From contig NZ_JANPVQ010000001.1 of assembly GCF_026157105.1 (NCBI RefSeq), forward strand, positions 737,501 to 801,500: 64,000 nt of DNA. The letters are read 5' to 3'. This DNA comes from Sphingomicrobium marinum. Lineage in GTDB: Bacteria > Pseudomonadota > Alphaproteobacteria > Sphingomonadales > Sphingomonadaceae. Made by a program: the position numbers and the translations under genes. Below the pieces are notes generated by a model. It saw only the letters and a program-made list of their open reading frames with translations, searched no databases and was not told the DNA's origin. Shown here piece by piece: positions 1 to 8,651 of the stretch (the stretch's first letter is position 1; each line of letters opens with the position of its first letter).

Positions 1-1
1 C

Positions 2-706
2 GGGCGCGGGCTTGCCTTGGCGCCCACGGTGCCGCTGGCGCTGCGCGGCGATGTGCCGGTAGCAAGCTTCGCGCCCTCAAATTTGCCCGATGCCAGTTAC
101 GATCTCATGAGCCGGATCGGCGATCTTTACGCCGAAGACGCGCAATTGGGACCGCTGTGGGCCGAAGCGAAGATGGCGCGCGAGATGGCAGGAGACGCGT
201 CTGCGGCGCGCAATGGCGCTGCGCTGGGCGACCTCGCGGCGCGGATGCTCGCGGGCCCGGATGGCGCGAAGGTCTTGATGATCGAAAGCGATGGCTGGGA
301 CACGCATTTCGCGCAGCCCGGTCGCCTCAACGGCCAACTTGGACAAATCGATGCGCTTATCGGCGCGCTGCAGGCAGGGCTTGGCCAGGAGTGGTCAAAC
401 ACGCTCGTGATGATCGCGACCGAATTCGGGCGGACAGCGGCGCTGAACGGCACCAATGGCACCGATCATGGCACCGGCGCGCTGGCGATGCTGCTGGGCG
501 GCGGCGTGAAGGGTGGCCGCGTGGGCGGCGACTGGCCCGGCCTGTCGCGGCTCTACCAGGATCGCGACGTCTTGCCGACGACCGGGCTCGACGCGTTGGC
601 GTCGACCGCAATCGGCCAGCATTTCGATCTCGATCCGGTGCGTGCGGGCGCGATTCTCTTCCCTGAAACGGCTCCCCTGGCTCTTAACGGGACACTGGTT
701 GGCTGA
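2..706 (+). CDS. DUF1501 family protein, C-terminal part (5' truncated by window edge)
   Basis: The reading frame is open from the first bases, so the N-terminus lies outside the window. The visible 234 residues carry the C-terminal signatures of DUF1501 proteins, which belong to the alkaline phosphatase/sulfatase-like superfamily: IESDGWDTH, then TEFGRT and GTDHGTG, a glycine-rich metal-site region. DUF1501 proteins are usually exported and often sit beside a DUF1800 gene; any such neighbour would lie upstream of this window. Substrate unknown. The family call is from recognised motifs; function is not inferred further. Confidence 0.8.
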   Translation, partial: GRGLALAPTVPLALRGDVPVASFAPSNLPDASYDLMSRIGDLYAEDAQLGPLWAEAKMAREMAGDASAARNGAALGDLAARMLAGPDGAKVLMIESDGWDTHFAQPGRLNGQLGQIDALIGALQAGLGQEWSNTLVMIATEFGRTAALNGTNGTDHGTGALAMLLGGGVKGGRVGGDWPGLSRLYQDRDVLPTTGLDALASTAIGQHFDLDPVRAGAILFPETAPLALNGTLVG

Positions 707-765
707 GAGGGTTTCCCGAATCGGTTAACTTATATTATACAGGTACCGCTAAAGCGGAGGGGCAT

Positions 766-1290
766 ATGCGCGCGATTCTCGCGATTATGGCGACGATTGG
801 AATGGCCGGATCGGCAGCGGCGCAGGAAGCGCCAGCACAGCGGTCGACCGATTTCGGGATACGTACCGTCGATGGCGGCCGCATGACCGACAGCAATCTC
901 AAGATCGTGACGCCGATGCGCGATGCCGCCTTCGAGATCGACGGCGCCGTTTCGATCGCGCGCCAATATGGACTCGTGACGTCGACCTTCCGCAGCCCCG
1001 CGCATAACCGCCGCGTTGGCGGGGCACGCAACAGTTACCACCTTCGCAACCGCGCCATAGATGTGGTGCTGCGCCCCGGCGTGTCACACCGCCAGGTAGA
1101 TCGCGCCTTCCGTGCCGCCGGCTACCGGCTGGTCGAAAGCCTTAACGAAGGCGATCACAGCCACTTCGCCTTTGGTAGCGGCCTTGCCGTCGATCCCAAT
1201 CCGACCGAGACGCGGCCCGCCATCCAGATGGTGACGACGGGCCCGCGCCCGACCGATTTCCGCATCGTGACGGTCGGCGCCTCGAATTAG
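766..1290 (+). CDS. Secreted M15-family (D-Ala-D-Ala carboxypeptidase-like) peptidase
   Basis: A 174-residue protein with a signal peptide (cleavage expected after the Ala-Ala-Gln region near residue 20). The M15-type zinc site is visible as TFRSPAHNRRVGG followed by SYHLRNRAIDV (His and Asp ligands) and a late EGDHSHF (third ligand His). This is the Peptidase_M15_3 layout, expected to cleave peptidoglycan peptides in the periplasm. The ATG follows a strong purine-rich site (GGAGGGG) three bases upstream; a small CCGC-TAAA-GCGG hairpin overlaps the start of that site. Its stop overlaps the stop of the convergent gene at 1287-1655. Confidence 0.8.
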   Translation: MRAILAIMATIGMAGSAAAQEAPAQRSTDFGIRTVDGGRMTDSNLKIVTPMRDAAFEIDGAVSIARQYGLVTSTFRSPAHNRRVGGARNSYHLRNRAIDVVLRPGVSHRQVDRAFRAAGYRLVESLNEGDHSHFAFGSGLAVDPNPTETRPAIQMVTTGPRPTDFRIVTVGASN

Positions 1291-1655
1291 TTCTTGCGCA
1301 AGCGAACGACCTGAAGTTCGATCCGTTTGAGCTCCTGCGACAGGCGCTGGATGTGGATTTGCGGCCAGAAGGCCATCTTCACGATCAATGCCATCAGGAT
1401 GAGCGTTGCGGCGGGTAGCCCCCACCGCAATGCTTCGAGCGGGCTCGCGGCATCGAAGAATCGCAGCGCCATCCACACCCCGGCGATGAACATCAGCAGT
1501 TGCACCACGACCAGCACGGCCGAGGCCCATCCCGTCTTGCCGCGAAAAATGCCGAAAACCTGTGTGAAATAGTCGGGTTCATCGCCGATTCGGTGCATCA
1601 GGTCGCGCTCTTCGGCATCGAGCGCGTCATCGATCAGCTTGTCGATATCGCTCAT
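1287..1655 (-). CDS. DUF6768-like membrane protein, partner of ECF sigma factor
   Basis: A 122-residue protein with an acidic cytoplasmic N-terminus (MSDIDKLIDDALDAEERDL), two hydrophobic segments at about residues 42-66 and 76-98, and a basic C-terminal helix. It resembles the DUF6768 family, small two-TM proteins found beside ECF sigma genes. Its ATG overlaps the stop of the sigma gene upstream, so the two are translationally coupled. By position it may be the anti-sigma or membrane sensor for that sigma factor. That role is inference; there is no zinc-binding anti-sigma motif. Confidence 0.7.
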   Translation of the reverse strand: MSDIDKLIDDALDAEERDLMHRIGDEPDYFTQVFGIFRGKTGWASAVLVVVQLLMFIAGVWMALRFFDAASPLEALRWGLPAATLILMALIVKMAFWPQIHIQRLSQELKRIELQVVRLRKN

Positions 1656-2200
1656 TCTTCGTCTCCTTCGTAAAAAGCGCGCAACTTGGCGCGCGCATGC
1701 ATGAGTCGGGTCTTCGCCGTCCCGGCAGGAATGGAGAGGGCGACGGCGGTTTCGGCCACGGTCAGGCCCTCGAAATAATGTAGCGCGATGGCGGCGCGCT
1801 GGCCGGCGGGAAGCGCGCGAATGGCGCGGCGCAGTTCGGCATGCTGGCTGGCCTCCTCGGGGCCGTCACCTTCATCCTCTACCTCGACGTCGAGCGCGGC
1901 CACCGGCATTTGGCGTCCGGCCTGCCGACCGGCGGCGCGCGTCACGATGCGGTACGCCCAGGGCGCGAACGCGTTCTCATCGCGCAAATTCGCGATGCCC
2001 CGCACGATATCGCGCCACGCCGATTGCACCGCGTCTTCAGCCGCCTCGCGGCGCCCTGTCAGGCGCCACCCATGCGCGACCAGGCGCGGGTGCCAAAGGC
2101 GCACCAGGTCGCCGAGCGCGCCGCGATCGCCATCGCGCGCCGCGACCACGAAATAGGCTGTCAGCGCCTGTTTCTTGTCGCGGTTTGCCCCCTTGTTCAT
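1652..2200 (-). CDS. ECF-type RNA polymerase sigma factor
   Basis: A 182-residue group 4 sigma factor. Region 2 spans about residues 20-85 (RLWHPRLVAHGWRLTGRREA, then AWRDIVRGIANLRD) and region 4 about 125-175, with the helix-turn-helix seen in LPAGQRAAIALHYFEGLTVA and SIPAGTAKTRLMHARAKL. It should direct RNA polymerase to a private set of promoters. The downstream DUF6768-like gene overlaps it by four bases and probably controls it. It is clearly different from EcfG at 11580-12209. Its ATG faces argS across 96 bases. Confidence 0.85.
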   Translation of the reverse strand: MNKGANRDKKQALTAYFVVAARDGDRGALGDLVRLWHPRLVAHGWRLTGRREAAEDAVQSAWRDIVRGIANLRDENAFAPWAYRIVTRAAGRQAGRQMPVAALDVEVEDEGDGPEEASQHAELRRAIRALPAGQRAAIALHYFEGLTVAETAVALSIPAGTAKTRLMHARAKLRAFYEGDEE

Positions 2201-2296
2201 GCCCTATAGTGCGCCAATCTGCCCAAATGGTTCAATTGCGATGGGCAGCGCCATTCGCTAGAGGCCGAGCCAACACCAGTTTCAACGGAAAATATC

Positions 2297-4024
2297 GTGT
2301 CCCTTTATGCTCGTTTCGGTGCCGCGCTTGGCACCATCCTCGATGACCTGACCGCGGCTGGCGACCTGCCGGAGGACTTGAACCGCAAGAATATCGCGGT
2401 CGAACCGCCGCGCGATCCTTCGCATGGCGACCTCGCGACCAATGCCGCGATGGTGCTTGCCAAGCCCGCCAAGACCAATCCGCGCGCGCTGGCCGAGAAG
2501 ATCGCGCCCGAATTGGAGGCGGTCGCCGGGGTCACCGCGGTCGAAATTGCCGGGCCCGGTTTCATCAATATCCGCCTCGATGGCGGGGTGTGGCAGGATG
2601 AACTCAAGGCAATCCATGCCGCCGGTGACGATTTCGGCAAGAGCGCGATGGGCGAGGGGCAGCGCGTCAACGTCGAATATGTTAGCGCCAACCCGACCGG
2701 GCCGATGCACATGGGGCATTGCCGCGGCGCGGTCGTGGGCGATGCGCTCGCTTCGCTCCTGGAAGCGGCGGGCTATGCGGTCACGCGCGAATATTATGTC
2801 AACGATGCGGGCAGCCAGGTCGATACGCTCGCGCGCTCGGCGCACCTACGGTACCGCGAGGCGCTGGGCGAGGACATCGGCGACATTCCCGAGGGTTTCT
2901 ATCCCGGCGATTACCTCAAGCCCGTAGGGGCGGCGCTTGCCGATGAATTTGGCGACAAGTATCAGGCCGCGCCCGAGAGCGAGTGGTTGCCGCTGTTCAA
3001 GCCGCGTGTGGTCGCCTTGATGATGGACCGCATCCGCGCCGACCTGGCGACGCTCGATATCCATCACGACCTGTTTGCCTCCGAGGCGGAATTGCAGGCG
3101 TCGGGCAAGGTCGACGAGGCGCTCGAGACGCTGAAAGCCAAGGGGCTTATCTATACCGGCATGCTCGAAGCGCCCAAGGGCGAGACGCCCGAGGATTGGG
3201 AGCCCGTCGAGCTGACGCTGTTCAAATCGACAGAATTTGGCGACGACCAGGATCGGCCGATGCGCAAGTCGGATGGCAGTTGGACCTATTTTGGCGCCGA
3301 TAGCGCCTACCACCTGCAAAAGGCGCAGGCGGCTGATCATCTCGTCAATATCTGGGGCGCCGACCATGCGGGGACGGTCAAGCGCATCCAGTCGGCAGTA
3401 ACTGCGCTGACCGATGGCCGCGTCGATCTCGACGTCAAAATCGTCCAGATGGTCAAGCTGCTGCGCGCGGGCGAGCCGATTAAGATGTCGAAGCGCGCGG
3501 GCAACTTCGTGACGCTTGCCGACGTCGTCGAGGAAGTCGGCAAGGACGTGGTGCGCTTCATGATGCTGACGCGCAAGGCCGACGCGCCGCTCGATTTCGA
3601 TTTCGCCAAAGTGGTCGAAGCGTCGAGGGATAATCCGGTCTTTTACGTGCAATATGCGCATGCGCGGATCTGCAGCTTGGAGCGTAAAGCCAAGGAAGCG
3701 GGCATCAGCACCGATGGCGCCGATCCGGCGCTCCTCGACGATGAGGAATTGGGCGTCGTGAAGCTTGCCGCGCAATATCCGCGGATTGTCGAACAGGCGG
3801 CTGCGGCGCACGAGCCGCACCGCATCGCCTTCCATCTTTACGACCTTGCGGCGGCTTTCCACGCGGCGTGGAATCGCGGCAATGACGACCCATCCAAGCG
3901 TTTCCTTCTGGAACAGCAACCCGTGCTTAGCGCGGCACGGCTTTATTTGGCGCGCGCGATCGGGCAGGTTCTCAAAAACGGCCTTGCCATCATGGGGGTG
4001 GAGGCCGCCGAGGAGATGCGTTGA
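2297..4024 (+). CDS. argS: Arginyl-tRNA synthetase
   Basis: A 575-residue class I aminoacyl-tRNA synthetase that charges tRNA-Arg. Visible features are the N-terminal Add1-type tRNA-recognition domain (about 1-110), the HIGH-type signature [11 protein letters not shown] with HMGH near residue 137, the Rossmann catalytic core, the KMSKRAGNF loop near residue 396, and the C-terminal DALR anticodon-binding domain with its typical ending [13 protein letters not shown]. The start is GTG, preceded by AACGGAAAA. It overlaps the following SPOR gene by one base (TGATG) and probably heads an operon running through nagZ, scpAB and tatABC. Confidence 0.96.
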   Translation: MSLYARFGAALGTILDDLTAAGDLPEDLNRKNIAVEPPRDPSHGDLATNAAMVLAKPAKTNPRALAEKIAPELEAVAGVTAVEIAGPGFINIRLDGGVWQDELKAIHAAGDDFGKSAMGEGQRVNVEYVSANPTGPMHMGHCRGAVVGDALASLLEAAGYAVTREYYVNDAGSQVDTLARSAHLRYREALGEDIGDIPEGFYPGDYLKPVGAALADEFGDKYQAAPESEWLPLFKPRVVALMMDRIRADLATLDIHHDLFASEAELQASGKVDEALETLKAKGLIYTGMLEAPKGETPEDWEPVELTLFKSTEFGDDQDRPMRKSDGSWTYFGADSAYHLQKAQAADHLVNIWGADHAGTVKRIQSAVTALTDGRVDLDVKIVQMVKLLRAGEPIKMSKRAGNFVTLADVVEEVGKDVVRFMMLTRKADAPLDFDFAKVVEASRDNPVFYVQYAHARICSLERKAKEAGISTDGADPALLDDEELGVVKLAAQYPRIVEQAAAAHEPHRIAFHLYDLAAAFHAAWNRGNDDPSKRFLLEQQPVLSAARLYLARAIGQVLKNGLAIMGVEAAEEMR

Positions 4025-4701
4025 TGGCGGAAACCCGCGCCGGTTACGACGAAGACCTGCCCTGGCTCGAGGCAGTCGATGACGAGGATGCGCCGCCCGC
4101 TGTTTCTGCGCGCAAGATGATCGCCTTCATCGCGGTCGTGCTGATTGCGATGGCCGCGGTCGCGGGCACGATGTTCTACGTCGGCCGCGACGCCGGGCCG
4201 ATAGGCGGCGAACCCGAGCTGATCGCCGCGCCTGAAGGCCCCTACAAAGTGCAGCCGGACGATCCCGGCGGCCTCGATGTCGCCGGCGATAGCGAGACCG
4301 CCTATGCCACGTCGGCAGGGGAAGAGACTTATTCGGAGATCGATACCGCTGCGGTCGAGGAGACGCCGGTGATCGCGGTCGATCCGACACCTGCCCCTGC
4401 GCCGCGCGAGGCCCCCGTTGCGGGCGCGCCTGAACCGGTCGAGCGCCCCGCACCGGCCACGCCATCGGGCGTTTTGATCCAACTCGGAGCCTATACCTCG
4501 GCGCGCCAGGCCGAAGCTGCCTGGGTGCTGCTCTCGTCGCGCTTTCCCGAGGTCGCAGCGCTCGAAAAATATGTGCCGACGGCGCGCGTCAACGGGCGGC
4601 TCTATCATCGGCTGCGTGCAGCGGCGCCCGACCGCGCCACCGCGGTCGCGGCTTGCGATGCCGTAAAAACCGGCGGCGAAAACTGCGTCCTGGTCAACTG
4701 A
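4024..4701 (+). CDS. SPOR domain protein with one membrane anchor
   Basis: A 225-residue protein: acidic cytoplasmic tail, one transmembrane helix at about residues 36-56, a Pro/Ala/Glu-rich periplasmic linker, and a C-terminal SPOR domain (about 150-225) beginning at VLIQLGAYTSARQAEAAW. SPOR domains bind denuded septal peptidoglycan, so a role at the division site is likely. The ATG at 4024 overlaps the argS stop; a TTG three bases upstream is an alternative. Its stop overlaps the nagZ start, which links two cell-wall genes in one transcript. Confidence 0.85.
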   Translation: MAETRAGYDEDLPWLEAVDDEDAPPAVSARKMIAFIAVVLIAMAAVAGTMFYVGRDAGPIGGEPELIAAPEGPYKVQPDDPGGLDVAGDSETAYATSAGEETYSEIDTAAVEETPVIAVDPTPAPAPREAPVAGAPEPVERPAPATPSGVLIQLGAYTSARQAEAAWVLLSSRFPEVAALEKYVPTARVNGRLYHRLRAAAPDRATAVAACDAVKTGGENCVLVN

Positions 4702-5705
4702 TGCAGGCCTGTATTTACGGGCTGGAAGGCCCGGCGCTCAATGACGACGAACGCGCCTTCTTCAAGGATGCCGATGCGTGCGGCTACATCCTGTTTGCCC
4801 GTAATATTGAAAACCGCGAGCAATTAAAGGCACTTACCGATGATCTGCGGGCCATTTCGGGTCGCGCCGATGTGCCGATCCTGATCGACCAGGAAGGCGG
4901 GCGCGTGGCACGGATGCGTGCGCCCGAGTGGATGAATTTCCCGCCGATGGGCGTATTCGAGGCGCTTTATGACAAGGCCCCCTCGTCGGCACTTGAAGCG
5001 GCGCGGGTCAATGCGCGCGCGCTCGGCCTGATGCTCGCCGAAGTCGGCATCAACGTGGATTGCCTGCCCGTGCTCGATGTGCGCCAGGAAGGCGCCGACC
5101 AGATCGTCGGTGACCGCAGCCTTGCCGGAAATCCGATGTGGGTGGCCAGCCTGGGACGCGCGGTGATCCGGGGCCTTCATTCGGCGGGCGTGGTCAGCGT
5201 CGTCAAACACATGCCGGGCCATGGCCGCGCGCTGGTGGACAGCCACAAGGAAACGCCGACCGTCACGGCGACCGGCCCCGAACTCGACGATGATCTCTAT
5301 CCCTTCGAGCAGCTCAACGATGCGCCGATGGGCATGGTTGCCCACGTGGTCTACACGGCCTGGGACCCCGATAACGTCGCCAGCCAGTCGCCCACCGTGA
5401 TTGAGGATATCATCCGCGAGCGCATCGGGTTCGACGGCTTCCTGATGAGCGATGACATCAACATGGAAGCGCTCGACGGCGATGCTGCTCAGCGCGCGCT
5501 CGCCACCGTCAAAGCCGGCAATGACGTGGCGCTGCACTGCTCGGGCAAGCTCGTTGAGATGGAAGCGATCGCCGCGCAAATCCCGGCGATGGGCAAGAAG
5601 GCCCAAGAGCGTCTGGCTGCGGCCATGGCGATCCAGCCCGATGACGAACCGCTCGATTTTGCCGCATGCGTCGCCAAGCGCGACGAATTGCTGGCGCTTG
5701 CCTGA
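4701..5705 (+). CDS. nagZ: Beta-N-acetylhexosaminidase, glycoside hydrolase family 3
   Basis: A 334-residue cytoplasmic GH3 enzyme that removes N-acetylglucosamine from muropeptides during peptidoglycan recycling. The family signature KHMPGHGRALVDSH is present near residue 170, containing the mobile loop with the acid/base His-Asp pair. The nucleophile Asp is in MSDDINMEAL near residue 249. The substrate-binding IDQEGGRVARM is near residue 60. Length matches NagZ. It starts at an ATG overlapping the SPOR gene stop. The tandem order argS-SPOR-nagZ-scpA-scpB-tat is familiar from sphingomonads. Confidence 0.93.
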   Translation: MQACIYGLEGPALNDDERAFFKDADACGYILFARNIENREQLKALTDDLRAISGRADVPILIDQEGGRVARMRAPEWMNFPPMGVFEALYDKAPSSALEAARVNARALGLMLAEVGINVDCLPVLDVRQEGADQIVGDRSLAGNPMWVASLGRAVIRGLHSAGVVSVVKHMPGHGRALVDSHKETPTVTATGPELDDDLYPFEQLNDAPMGMVAHVVYTAWDPDNVASQSPTVIEDIIRERIGFDGFLMSDDINMEALDGDAAQRALATVKAGNDVALHCSGKLVEMEAIAAQIPAMGKKAQERLAAAMAIQPDDEPLDFAACVAKRDELLALA

Positions 5706-5727
5706 AAATAGGGTAGGTTCGCGACTC

Positions 5728-6477
5728 ATGAGCGAACCGCTTTTCCAGCCTGTGCGCGATGAGGATGCGCTGCATCTCGATATTGACGGGTGGGAAGGTC
5801 CGCTCGACCTGTTGCTAAGCTTGGCGCGCGGCCAGAAGGTCGATCTCGCGCAGATTTCCATCCTCGAGCTGGTCGAACAATATCTCGGCTTTATCGAGGA
5901 CGCCAAGGCGCTCAAACTGGAGCTGGCGGCCGATTATCTCGTGATGGCGGCGTGGCTGGCCTATCTAAAGAGCTGCCTGCTGCTTCCCAAGGACCCCGAA
6001 CAGGATCCGAGCCCCGAGGAATTGGCGCTTCGTCTGCAGCAGCGCCTGATGCGGCTGGATGCGATGCGCGAGGCGGGGGCGCGGCTGCTCGGTTCCGATC
6101 GGCTAGGCCGCGATGTGTTCGCCCGCGGCGCGCCCGAAGGCCTGCGCACCGAGCGCAAGGCCGTTTGGCGGGCGACCGCCTATGATCTGTACGCCGCGTA
6201 CGGCCAGCTTCGCGCGCGTACGCAGCCGGCCGTGCACATGGTGCACGATCGCCGCGTGATGACGCTGGAAGATGCGATGCACCGCGTCGGGCAGATGCTG
6301 GGTATTGCGGTGGAATGGACTGCGCTCGAAGCCTTCCTGCCCGTCACCAGCGATCCGGCCTACAGGAAGTCCTGCCTTGCCTCATCCTTCCTTGCCGCGC
6401 TTGAACTCGCGCGTCAGGGGCGGCTCGATATCGAGCAGGAAGAGGCGTTTGACGAAGTGCGCGTGAAGGCCGCCTGA
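5728..6477 (+). CDS. scpA: Segregation and condensation protein A
   Basis: A 249-residue kleisin that bridges the SMC head domains. The N-terminal signature GWEGPLDLLLSLARGQKVDL (residues 17-36) is typical, followed by LAADYLVMAAWLAYLKSCLL; the C-terminal winged-helix part holds FLAALELARQGRLDIEQEE. The ATG at 5728 is the best start for alignment with the family; the frame is open further upstream but only inside nagZ. The stop overlaps scpB by one base, so the two are coupled. Confidence 0.94.
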   Translation: MSEPLFQPVRDEDALHLDIDGWEGPLDLLLSLARGQKVDLAQISILELVEQYLGFIEDAKALKLELAADYLVMAAWLAYLKSCLLLPKDPEQDPSPEELALRLQQRLMRLDAMREAGARLLGSDRLGRDVFARGAPEGLRTERKAVWRATAYDLYAAYGQLRARTQPAVHMVHDRRVMTLEDAMHRVGQMLGIAVEWTALEAFLPVTSDPAYRKSCLASSFLAALELARQGRLDIEQEEAFDEVRVKAA

Positions 6478-7061
6478 TGGACGATTTCGCCCGCGCCGTC
6501 GAAGCTGTGCTGTTTGCCAGCGATGAACCGCTGAGCGTCGAGGATATCGCGGCGCATGCGGGCGAGGGCGACGTGCAAGCAGCGCTCGAGGAACTGGCGG
6601 CGCATTACGGCGCGCGCGGTATCGAACTGGTCGAACGGGGCAAGCGCTGGCATTTCCAGACGGCATCCGACCTGGCGCACCTGCTCCGGCGCGAGCGCGA
6701 GGAGCCGCGGCGCCTGTCGCGGGCGGCGACCGAAACGCTCGCCATCATCGCCTATCACGAACCCGTCAGCCGCGCCGAAATCGAGGCTATCCGCGGGGTG
6801 CAGATCAGCAAGGGCACGCTCGATGTGCTGATGGAGGCCGGTTGGGTCCGTACCGGGGCGCGGCGCGAGACGCCCGGGCGACCGCTAACCTACGCCACTA
6901 CCAAGGATTTCCTGACCCATTTCGGGCTGGAAAGTCGCCGCGACCTGCCAGGTATCGACGATCTCAAGGCCGCGGGGCTGCTCGATCCGCTCGACGAAGA
7001 CGCGCTCCAGTTACAACTTGAGGACGACGACGAGGTGGAAACCGAGGACGAAGACGCCTAA
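6477..7061 (+). CDS. scpB: Segregation and condensation protein B
   Basis: A 194-residue ScpB with two winged-helix domains. The hallmark LSRAATETLAIIAYHEPVSR is followed by EIEAIRGVQISKGTLDVLME. An acidic tail (residues about 175-194) ends the protein. It forms the SMC-ScpA-ScpB condensin with the product of the overlapping upstream gene. The tat operon follows 28 bases later. Confidence 0.94.
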   Translation: MDDFARAVEAVLFASDEPLSVEDIAAHAGEGDVQAALEELAAHYGARGIELVERGKRWHFQTASDLAHLLRREREEPRRLSRAATETLAIIAYHEPVSRAEIEAIRGVQISKGTLDVLMEAGWVRTGARRETPGRPLTYATTKDFLTHFGLESRRDLPGIDDLKAAGLLDPLDEDALQLQLEDDDEVETEDEDA

Positions 7062-7089
7062 GTAGCGGGTAAAAATTGGAGACATTCAC

Positions 7090-7323
7090 ATGAGTCAGAT
7101 CGGTCTTCCGGGCCTCTTGATCCTCGCCTTCCTCATCCTGCTGCTGTTTGGCCGCGGGCGGTTTTCGAGCCTGATGGGCGATGTCGCGCAGGGGCTCAAA
7201 AGCTTCAAGAAAGGGATGGCCGACGAGGACCAGCCCAAGAAATCCGAGCCTAAGCAGTTGCCGCGCGAAGATGATGTTATCGACAGCGAAGCGACGCGGG
7301 ACCGCGATCAGTCCCACAGCTAA
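7090..7323 (+). CDS. tatA: Sec-independent protein translocase subunit TatA
   Basis: A 77-residue TatA/E-type protein: short N-terminal membrane helix (about residues 5-22), the [20 protein letters not shown] amphipathic helix, then a charged hydrophilic tail. TatA oligomers form the pore of the twin-arginine pathway. It has an FG-type hinge followed by RG rather than the usual RGK pattern. It is first of a tatABC cluster, with tatB nine bases downstream. Confidence 0.92.
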   Translation: MSQIGLPGLLILAFLILLLFGRGRFSSLMGDVAQGLKSFKKGMADEDQPKKSEPKQLPREDDVIDSEATRDRDQSHS

Positions 7324-7332
7324 CACGGCGCC

Positions 7333-7686
7333 ATGTTCGGCATCGACACTTCTGAAATCCTGATCATCGTGATCGCGGCGCTGATCTTCATCGGGCCCAA
7401 GGAACTACCGGGCGCGATGCGCGCTGTCGGGCGATTTTTCGGAAAGATCCGACATTATTCGCGCCATTTCACCGCCGGTATCGAAAGCGCCATGCGCGAG
7501 GCCGAGCTTGAGGAGATGGAGAAGGAGTGGCGCGCGCAAAACGACAAGATCATGCAGGAATTCCCCTCGATCGATGACACGCCGGTGATGACGCCCAAGC
7601 CGACGCGCGACGATGGCGAGGCCGAACTACCTGAAAAGCCCGCGCAGCCCGGACTTCCGCTCGATGACGGAAAGCCCGCGTCATGA
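7333..7686 (+). CDS. tatB: Sec-independent protein translocase subunit TatB
   Basis: A 117-residue TatB. It begins MFGIDTSEILIIVIAALIFI, followed by the GPKELPGAMRAVGRF motif that separates TatB from TatA (Glu in the membrane helix, then GPKxLP), and an extended amphipathic helix rich in Glu and Arg. With TatC it forms the receptor for twin-arginine signal peptides. It overlaps tatC by four bases (ATGA). Confidence 0.93.
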   Translation: MFGIDTSEILIIVIAALIFIGPKELPGAMRAVGRFFGKIRHYSRHFTAGIESAMREAELEEMEKEWRAQNDKIMQEFPSIDDTPVMTPKPTRDDGEAELPEKPAQPGLPLDDGKPAS

Positions 7687-8504
7687 GCGAGATCGACGAC
7701 AGCAAGGCACCCCTGCTCGACCATCTGATCGAACTGCGTCGCCGCCTGCTGGTGTCGGTTGCGGTGCTCTTCGTTACGTTCTTCATCTGCTATTATCTCG
7801 CCAAGCCGATTTTCTCGGTGCTGGTGCAGCCGCTGTTGGCAGCGGGACAAGGCAAGCTGATCTTCACCAACATCTTCGAAGCCTTTTTCGTCGAGGTAAA
7901 GGTTGCCTTCTTCGCGGCGATCATGGTGAGCTTTCCCGTCTTCGCGACGCAGCTGTGGCGCTTTGTCGCACCGGGGCTCTACAAGAAGGAAAGGCGCGCT
8001 TTTCTGCCGTTTCTGCTGCTGACACCGGTCTTTTTCGCGGCCGGTGCGAGCTTCGCCTATTTCGTTGCCATGCCAATCGCCTTGAACTTCCTGCTGGGCT
8101 TCGAGGGCGAGGTCGGTGGGGTGTCGACCGAGGCGCTGCCCGCTATCGGCAACTATCTCGAATTTTCGACGAAATTCATGTTCGGCTTCGGGCTCGCCTT
8201 CCTGTTGCCGATCCTGATGATGATCCTGGAGCGCGCCGGGATCGTGACACGCGAGCAATTGGTGAAGGGCCGTCGCTACATGGTCGTCGGCGCCTTCTTC
8301 CTTGCCGCCGTGCTGACGCCGCCTGATGCGATCAGCCAGATCATCCTCGCGATCCCGCTGATCGCGCTTTACGAGTTTGCCATCATTGCCATCCGCGTGA
8401 CGCATTGGCGCCGCGCGCGCACCGCTGCTGCGGCTGACGAAGAAGGCCTGGATTCCGAAAAGAATTTGGGCCCGCAATCGTCACCGGGGGGGGGGGAGGG
8501 TTGA
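7683..8504 (+). CDS. tatC: Sec-independent protein translocase subunit TatC
   Basis: A 273-residue multi-pass membrane protein with the conserved N-terminus LLDHLIELRRRLLVS and six predicted helices, including PFLLLTPVFFAAGASFAYF. TatC binds the twin-arginine signal and is the core of the translocase. The last ~25 residues are a hydrophilic tail rich in Asp and Glu, and the final codons (SSPGGGEG) are written by an 11-base G tract at 8486-8496. A one-base slip there would change only the tail and stop position. The end of the gene lies inside a large inverted repeat. Confidence 0.94.
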   Translation: MSEIDDSKAPLLDHLIELRRRLLVSVAVLFVTFFICYYLAKPIFSVLVQPLLAAGQGKLIFTNIFEAFFVEVKVAFFAAIMVSFPVFATQLWRFVAPGLYKKERRAFLPFLLLTPVFFAAGASFAYFVAMPIALNFLLGFEGEVGGVSTEALPAIGNYLEFSTKFMFGFGLAFLLPILMMILERAGIVTREQLVKGRRYMVVGAFFLAAVLTPPDAISQIILAIPLIALYEFAIIAIRVTHWRRARTAAAADEEGLDSEKNLGPQSSPGGGEG

Positions 8505-8518
8505 CGATAGCGGGCCCA
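8467..8518. repeat. Inverted repeat with an 11-G tract in the loop, spanning the tatC stop
   Basis: Left arm 8467-8483 pairs with right arm 8502-8518: sixteen base pairs with one A/A mismatch (8476 against 8509). The core of the left arm is GGGCCCGC then ATCGTCA. The 18-base loop (8484-8501) contains eleven G followed by AGGG, enough consecutive G triplets to fold a G-quadruplex on the plus strand or mRNA. The tatC stop codon lies in the right arm. No T run follows, so it is not a standard terminator. Confidence 0.7.
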
Positions 8519-8520
8519 TT

Positions 8521-8568
8521 TATTCGGATAGCGAGAGCGGGGGGGGGCATAAGGTCACTATCCGAATA
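8521..8568. repeat. Second inverted repeat with a 9-G tract in the loop
   Basis: Arms TATTCGGATAG (8521-8531) and CTATCCGAATA (8558-8568) are perfectly complementary over 11 bp. The 26-base loop contains nine consecutive G (8539-8547). It follows the similar structure at 8467-8518 by two bases and sits between the convergent tatC and kinase genes. An AT-rich stretch follows at 8567-8574. It might help end transcription in either direction, but that is inference. Confidence 0.65.
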
Positions 8569-8651
8569 TAAAAACGCGCTTTTCGGGGCAGGGTTCCTAG
8601 GGGAGAAAACTTTTTTGGCCGCAACCGAAACGATCCCTGAAAAGCAGGATT

